Source of the DNA: a virus
Virus record (IMG/VR): IMGVR_UViG_3300012936_000030
Span: 1 to 45,974 of that record
Length of the DNA: 45,974 bases
Reading direction: 5' to 3' (one strand)
Shown here: positions 1 through 9,000 of the stretch, piece after piece
Layout: each line of letters begins with the position of its first letter
Numbering within the stretch: the stretch's first letter is position 1
The notes under the pieces: model-generated
Told to the model about the DNA's origin: nothing
Seen by the model: only the letters and a program-made list of their open reading frames with translations
The model's database searches: none
Position numbers and translations under genes: made by a program

Positions 1-65
1 CACTTCGTGAAGTGTATCTTGACGTTGACGTTGCTAATTCCTCGTTCACTGCATACAAAGAGTAA
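1..65 (+). CDS. C-terminal end of an upstream structural gene (gp6 position), partial
   Basis: An open frame enters from the left edge (first full codon at base 3) and ends at the TAA at 63-65. The last residues read LREVYLDVDVANSSFTAYKE. It stops six bases before the next gene on the same strand. In T4 the gene before the gp7/gp8 block is gene 6, a baseplate wedge protein, so gp6 is the best positional guess. Twenty residues are too few to identify the family from sequence. Confidence 0.5.
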   Translation, partial: LREVYLDVDVANSSFTAYKE

Positions 66-70
66 AGTAA

Positions 71-3000
71 ATGCCTGCTGTAAAGACTAAGAGAATTTCT
101 ACTCTCATTGAGACGCAGCTTCCTGCTTTTATTTCTGACGAATACGAACTCTTCAGTAAGTTCGTTCAGAAATATTATGAAGCTCAGGAAGTACAAGGTG
201 GTACATTGGATGTTATCAATAACCTCCAAAAGTATGCCGACATTGACTACTATGAGAAGAACATTCTCAAGCAGAGTGATATTCTAGCAAGCAGCATTAC
301 TGATAGCGATACTACGATCACTGTTTCAGATGCACAATCCTTCCCAAAGAAGAACGGATACATCCGCATTGATAATGAGATCATCTTCTATGCTACGAGA
401 ACCGACACAGAGTTTCAAGAGTGCTCTAGAGGTGTTAGTGGCAATACATCTCTTGGTGATCTATATGAAGCAAGTAATTTTAATAGCACAGATGCGGCAC
501 CGCATAATGCTGGGCAAAAAGTTCTTAATGTAAGTAACCTTTTCCTCTATGCATTTGTAAAAAACTTTGAGAACCAGTATCTAGGTTCTTTTCCAGAAAA
601 ATACCTCAAAGGTGAGGTTGATAAGAGAACTCTTATCAAAAACATTCAGAAGTTTTACAAATCAAAAGGAACTACTAGTTCTATCAAGTTTATCTTTAAC
701 ACTATTGTTGCTAAAGATGTAAACAACAAACCAGAAGTATACAAACCAAGAGATTTTACTTACAAATCATCTGATTCTGATTGGATCAACGTATATGCAC
801 TAAAATGCAAAGTTGTATCTGGTGATGTCAAGAATCTGATTGGTAAGAAGATTGTACAAGAAGCTACTACTGAATTTGGATACGCTGATGCTGTTGTAGA
901 CAACGTATATGCTGACGGTACAGCAGATAATGAAGTAATCTATAATATTGTATTAGCACCAGAGACAGTTAATGGTTCTTTTGAAGTATCAACAAAAACT
1001 AAACTAGTAAAACCAGTAGCAGGTACAGATAGCACTGGTAATAGAATCAATGTATCTTCTACTATTGGTTGGGGAAAGACTGGATCTATCCTCCTAGGAG
1101 AAGAAACAATTACCTTTGAAGAAAAGACTGTTACTCAGTTTATTATCAAGAATAGACAACCATCAACAGCTCTTGGATATACTGCTGATACTCCTGTATA
1201 CAGACCAGTTAATATTTCTGGTAGTGGTGTTACTCTACTTACATTTGGAGTAATTTATAGTTTACAACCAGACAGTACACAACCATATGCTAGTCCTGGT
1301 GATAAGATTCAGGTATCCAATCCTGGATTTGAGACAAAAGATCCTAAAATCATTAATCTTGCAACAAACCAAGTTAGATGGGTGCAAGATACAGGTGCTG
1401 CACCTGTAATTCCAACTCTACCTAGTATTCAGACTTCTCTAAACGAGTTGACTACAGATGTATCGTCTATTTTTGCAGACGACCAATACTATTATATCAC
1501 AAGTTCTAGTTATCCATCACACAAGATCTTAGATGGATCACAAGTTAATGAAACTCTATTAGATCAAAGACTTCTTCGTATTATTAGAAAAGAAGCAACT
1601 AGAACTACAGAAAGTTATCCTACTCCTAGAAGAGATGTTGGAATCCTTCTAAACGGTGTCCCTGTCTACGGTTTCAAGGATCACGATAGTGTCCGTTTTG
1701 GTAAGTTAGAAGAAATTAAAGTCAACACTCAAGGTAGAGGTTATGTAACACCACCTTTTGTTCTAGTTGATCAAGTTCCAAACAAAGCAAGAGCTGTTCT
1801 TACTGGTCAGGTTGTAGAACGTATTGAAGTTAGCACTGAAGACATCTTCCCAAGAACTCCAGACATTACTATTACATCTGGTCGTAATGCTGCTGTTCGT
1901 GCAGTTGTAACTGGTGGAAAAGTTACCAGTTTGATTATTGATAACCCTGGTGAATACTATTCATCACCACCAATTGTAAGAATTAGAGATACAGCAGGAA
2001 GAGGTAGATTTGCTGAGTATACCGCTGTTGTTAATACAGATGGTAATATCATTGAATTTGAAAAAAATGCAGAAGGTAACTTCTACAATCAGAATACAGT
2101 TGTTGTAGACATCATTCCTGTTGGAGAAAATGCAACTGGTATTCCTCTTCTGAAAGAATGGAACTTAAACAGATACAGAAAATTAGAAAATAATCTTGAT
2201 ACTGAATATGGTTATATCTTTGCAAACTATAATAATGTTCTAGAGTATGGTTATGGATATGTTGCTAACCCTAAAGCTTTACGTGTTGCTCTCAACGATA
2301 ACATCAACAGCGCAGGATCTGAACCTGCTACAAAAACTCACTCTCCAATTATTGGATTTGCTTATGACGGTAATCCAATCTATGGTCCATTCGGTTATTC
2401 TGAGGCACTGAACAAAGATTCTTCTATTTCAAGAATGACTTCTAGTTATTCTTTGGATGGAACTCGTTCGGATGGTCCATCACTAACCACATATCCTTTA
2501 GGCACATTTAACAATGATTACACCTATACTCACAAAAGTGGTACACTAGATCAGAACAATGGAAGATTTTGTGTTACCCCAGAATTTCCGCAAGGAACTT
2601 ATGCTTATTTCATTACTATTGATAGCAATCAAGTACCGCAATATCCATACGTTTTAGGCGAGAACTTCTACTCGTTACCAGTTGATAGTAACTATAATTC
2701 AAATATCAATCAAGATGACATTCCTAAGAATGCCAAGAAGATTTACTCTGCAGGTATGCAGAGAAATGGTGAAGGATTGATTGCTAATGTTTCAGAAGTA
2801 AAATCTGGAACAGTTGATAATGTTGATGTTATTGATAGTTCTAGAAATTTCTCTATCAATTCTCAAATTTATTTTGACAATAGAGGAACAGAAGGTTCTG
2901 AAGTAGAATCTATTATCTCTTCTGTTAAAGGTAGAGATGTAAATTATATTGAGTGCAAAGAAGATAAAGTTGTAAAACTAACAACTATTCAGAATGCATA

Positions 3001-6000
3001 TCTTTTTGCTGATGATACACTGAATCAACCATCATCTGGTGCATCAGGTGCAATTGTTGGTACAGTCAAGAATGATAACACTATTGTTCTTAGAAATGTT
3101 ATTGGTACGTTTGATGAAACAGGAACTTTCTCTGCAAGTATCAAAACATTTAATATTTTACTAGATCAAAGAAGTTCTTACACTAAAGGTGCAATCTTAA
3201 GTTTAACTGATGGCATCAATGCACCTATAGCTAAAGGTGAAGTGTTAGAAGGAACCTCATCTCAGAATGTCGTAGAGATTAAAGTTACTGAAGGAACTTG
3301 GATTATTAATGATGACTATTTCATCCAGTCAGATGATTTATTCAATACTTCTGGAACTAGACTCGTAAGACTCACATCACTAAGTGATGGTCTAGAACCA
3401 TTTGAAGTTAATCAAAGTGTTGCTCTAGTTGAAACTGCTGATGGTCACGGTCTTGGTATTGGAGATAAAGTTGATATCACCATCAATCCAGATGATGCAA
3501 CTAAAACTAAAACATATTACCTAAGAAAAAGATTATATCAAGAAGCTGTACTAATTCCACCTAGCAATACATCTACTATTGACTTTACTGGAATCGGTCG
3601 TTATGAAATCCTTAATGGTGGAGCAGACTATACCCCTGGTACTTACACTAGTGTTGCTATTACTGGTGGATCTGGTTCTGGTGCTACTGCTACATTTACT
3701 GTATCTGATGCTGGTGTAGTTTCTGGTATCCAAATTCAAAATGCTGGATCTGGATATGAGAGAGGAGACTATCTTGGAGTTGCTGATGAAGATCTAGTAA
3801 GATCTGGTGCATCACAGTCTACTGCAAGATTTGCAATGTATGTCGGACACGTTGGTGTTCCTGCTGGTGGTGCAAAGGTTACAGTCAAGAGTGGATTAGG
3901 ATTTGCTGCTAATGATTTAATTCAGATTGGCAAAGAAATTTTACAGATTGTAGGTGTCAACGGTAATGACCTTACTGTTACTAGAGGAAAAGAAGGAACT
4001 GCTGATGTAGATCATTTTGATGGACAAGAAGTATCTTTATACAAACCAAGATATAACTTTGCATCTAACTATGCTATCTTCTCTACAGCAACTACTGGTT
4101 ATGTACAATCATATGATCCTGTTACACAGAAAGTCGTAATTGTATATGATTATGCAACACTCAATACAAGTGCAGATAAACTTGTATTAAGTTCTAGCTT
4201 CTTTGATAGTAGTAATCCACAAAGATTAGTATCAGTCAAGTCTGCTGGAGAGGTTGGTTATAAATTTGAATTCTCAGAAGATAACACAACATTTACTCCA
4301 AACCCAAATATTAATTTACAAGAATTTTACAAGTATAAGTTTGACACTTCTCATTCTAGTCTCACTGGAACTTATTTTGATGTAAGTCCAAGTAATAACT
4401 TCAATTTGATTTCTGTAGAGAGACTGGCAACTACAATTCTACCAGGAAATCCAGGATCTTTCACTGACCTTAAATTTGGATATGGAACTAGACTGCCAAG
4501 TAATACTTACACTGATAGAACAGGAACAGATTTTGCTAACTTCTTCTATTTTGATAAGAAAAATGTAGTTAGTTCTGACAATGCTTTCTTTAAAATTGTA
4601 ACAGACCCATTACAGGGAGTTAAAAATATTAACTATGTCACACCGAATCGTTTTGTTTATGATATTGTTGGTGAGCCTCTTTGGGATGGTTCTGGATCCA
4701 TTTCTTATACTACTAGTGGTCAGTTCGCTGTCGGTAAGATTAATGAAGTCAACATCATCAACTTAGGACTGAATTATAAAAAAGTTCCAACTATTATTGG
4801 TGCTGATGTATCTGAACCTTTTAGAGCAGATGCTACTGTAGTATTTGATAATGTAGCAAAGGTTCTCACTGGTGTCAATATTATTAACAGAGGTTCTAAC
4901 TATTCAAAACCAAAAGTAGTAATTGTTGATGGTGATGGACAAGACGCTACATTTGATATTATTGTTAGAAATGGTGAAATTTTCTCTATTACATTAGATA
5001 ATCCTGGAAGAGGATATACTTATACTCCAAAAATTAAAATTATTGAAAGTGATGTAGAAGCGTATGTTGAAAGTGATACTATTGGTGTTCCACAAAGTGT
5101 TAAAATCATTAATAATGGTGGAGCATATCATTTAGATAAAACTGTATCATCTACATTTACTTCTAAGTATGTTGTTTCTCTATCTTCCTTATCTACAGAC
5201 GCAAGATATTTAAAAGGAGAACTTGTAACTCAAACTGTAAATGGTGTAGAGGTATTCAGAGCAAAAGTTGCTGAATATAGATTAAATTCTAATTTACTAA
5301 AACTAGAAGATATCCAGGGTACTATTAGAGAAGGTGTAGCAATTGTTGGTTACATTTCAAATACTACTGCAATTATCAAATCTGTTTTTGTTTCTACTTT
5401 CAAAGAAGAGATTACATCATTCTATGATAATCTAGGATACTACAAATCTGATAAAGGTCGTTTGGGTGTATCCAACCAGAAGATGATTGATAGTGATTTC
5501 TATCAAGACTATTCTTACGTTGTCAAGTCTAAAACTCCTATTGATGAGTGGCGTGATCTAATCAAGTCAACCACACATCCAGCTGGATTCAAATTGTTCG
5601 GTCAGGTAGATGTAGAAGCAACTGCTAATACAGAAATGCCAGAGGAGATGCCAAAGGCATCACATTTCAGTGTTCTTCAACTTTGGGATCCTGCAAAGAA
5701 TAAGATTACAGTAGAGAATACTACTAGAGTCGTAACACAGTCTATACAAAAAGTAGAGAACCAAAGAATTAGGAAAGCAGTTGGTTCTGCTGCAACTAGT
5801 GAGTTCTTGTTCAATGAGATTCGTTCTTTTGAAGTAAGAATTTATAATAACACCCCTAATTACTATGATGATGTTACTAATCCACCAAATCCTGCTGATG
5901 CTAAACCATGGTGGTATAAAAATTCTTTTGATGGTGTATTAGACGAGAAGAGTAAGAGTTCTGGATCAACAACATTCCAATTAAGAGACGAAAATGATGT

Positions 6001-9000
6001 AGCTTTCACACCATATAGTGCAAAGAATCTAATCATAACATTAGATGGTGTTATACAAGAACCAGAAGTTTCTTACACAGTTTCTGGTGATCAAATTATA
6101 TTTGCTACAGCACCATTAGGTTCTTCAACAAAACAAACTGGTGAGGGTCAAACAGATCTTACTGGATATTCTGGTGTCAAATTCTATGCAAAGTATATTG
6201 CATTTAAAGGAGAAGGTGCAACTGGATACAACAATCGTTACTTTAAAAAATTAAGAAATATCTACCAACGTGGTGGAACATGGATTGATGCTGCTAATCA
6301 GATTGAAAGAAACATTGATTTCATTATTAATGAAGCTGTTGGTTATGGAGAGGCAACATATCCTACTCTTGATTGGAGCACTAAGAAAGATGATTACCAA
6401 CAGAATATTAGAGAAATCTTAGATGCATACCAGCATGATATTAGATTTGGTGGAAATGTAAAAACCATTCTATATGGTGACACATATGCAGATCAAAGTG
6501 ATTATCTATACATCCAAAATAATAAAACACAATCTAATGCTATTTTCGCGTATGCAACACGACTTGCTAAATTAGCAGTTCGTAACTGGGATTACAGTGA
6601 TGTAAATGTAACCTATTTACAAGGATCCAAAACTGTAACTGTAACTGATACTGAAAACTTAGCAATCGGTATGTTTATCAGTTCTGGTAGATCATTTACA
6701 ACTGGTACTAAAATTGTATCTATTGATAGTGCTACACAAATTACTCTCAACAACGCAGCACTAGCTAACTCTGGAACTAGTGGTGGTGCTCCTGTTGGAA
6801 CAACAAACCTGAGTGGTGAAGCAACTACCAATACTACTTTACCAACTACTACTGGTGCTGTACTACCTGGTGATCAATACTCTGTTGCTGATGGTGTAAC
6901 TGTTACTGCCCCTGTTTCTTTCTCTGGAAATGATCAGGCAACATTCTCTTGGAGTGGTCTTAATAATGGTACTTTCTACAATGCTGCAGAACTTATTGAA
7001 GGTAATAAAGCATACATTGCTAATGAATCTATCAACTGGGCAAAAACTACATATCCTGCTCTAAACTGGGAAGATCCTCTTAGCACTAGACAAAACGCAG
7101 TTGTAAATTTATTTACAGATTACAGTTTAGATATCGGTGCTGTAGAAATCAAAGAAGGTGATGGTTATGTACTAGGTTATGAACCAACTCTATATTGTTT
7201 CCCAGCAGAAAATACTGTAGTAGATCCAACTAATCAAACTGGATTTGGTTATGAGATGTCTGCGACACTAGATCGTGTTGGATATATCAGACAAATTCTC
7301 ATCAGCCCAAATGATGGTTATGATGCTGCAAATCCACCAGAAATTACATTTGGTGGTGACTTAGCAGGTCGTTTAAGAGGAACTCCAGTATTCCTTGGTA
7401 CTCAAATTACTGATATTGATTTTTGGGATATTGAAAATGATAGACCATACATTCCTTTCCAAAGATTTATTGAAATCAATGGTATACAAGTAGAGCAAAT
7501 TCAATTTAATGATGAAGGTGATAATGTAATCACTATCGGACCTCCAACTTTGACAGCACCTGCATTCCAAGGTGTTCAAATTCAGGCAACTGTAGATATT
7601 ACTATCGGTAGAAAGATTAGTAATATTTGGATTACAGAAGAAGGTGATTTTGATTTCTCAGTACCAATTGCTTACATTCGTGGAGTTAATACTCCTGGTG
7701 CTAACGGTTTTACTATAAACCCATCTGTAGAATTAGATGCAACTTGTAAAGTCAAAAAAGAAATCATCTTTAATGTTCTTAATGGTGGTTATGGTTATGA
7801 TCCAGAGACAGTACAAGTTAATCTAAACTGGGTTGGTGGTCCTTATCAGTTTACACCAACTGCTGAGGCAAAACTTGATGATGAAGGTAGAGTTACTGAA
7901 ATCAAGATAGTTGAACTAGGAGATTTTGATTTAATGCCAAATGCAATTGCTACTGTTAGTGGTTTTGCACCTGGCGGAACATATGATGTACAAACAAAAT
8001 GCTATAGAGATATTACTCTAATTCTTGATTCGTATATTTACTCTCTTAAGTTTGGTGGTAACGAAAAAGTTGTAACTGCTGCACAACTATACTATACAAA
8101 GAATGATTATCCATATGGAGAGTCACTATATCATATTGCTGGTCAATTAACAGAAACACTTGCTACATTTGAATATGCTAAAGATCTAGCTGTTCAAGCA
8201 ATGAGAAATGAATTGCCATACACTGATCCAAGTATTCTAACAGATTCTGTAACTCCTGTATGTGCAGAAGTTGAAAGTGCTCTTAACACTTATCATAGTA
8301 TTGTTGATACTATTCTAACAGAAGGAAAAGGACTTGTAGATAAGACTCCACAAAATCCAAATAAAGCAGGTAACTGGACTTCTACTGTAACATACTCTAA
8401 TTACAATATTTTACCTGACCCACAAATTCCACAGCAAGAATGTGCTACTGTCATTTCTGCATTGGATGCATTATATGACAACCTAGAGGATTCAATTAAA
8501 GAAGAATCTGTAACTAAAACTCTTCCAGATTATGTTGATGGAGAAACCAAAGAGTTTGAGTTATATTGGGATGACAATACTCCTGTTAATACAGAAGAAG
8601 ATGAGGATCTATTCTTTACTCTAAATGCTGTATTACAGAGACCAAAGTATACAGAATCATATCCATTAGAAGATGCATATGTTATTGACAGAACTGTAAT
8701 TCCAAACAAAATTAAGTTTGATGTTCCTCCTATTTGGGATCAAGATCTTGGAGCTAAAACAATTCAAGAACCAACTGCTGTAGAAAAGGTTGTTGGTATT
8801 GGTGTTGGTAACTATAAGAGATTGACTATTGATCCTAACCTAGTAGACAATTCTAGAACTGGTCCTTTCTTAATTCTAGATGTTGAGGATTACACAGTAC
8901 AAAGTATTGAATCTAACAGTACACTATATGTTTTTATTGATGGTATTCTTCAGCAAGAAGGTGAGAGAAAGTCTTATACTGTTTCTGGTCCTAATATTTT

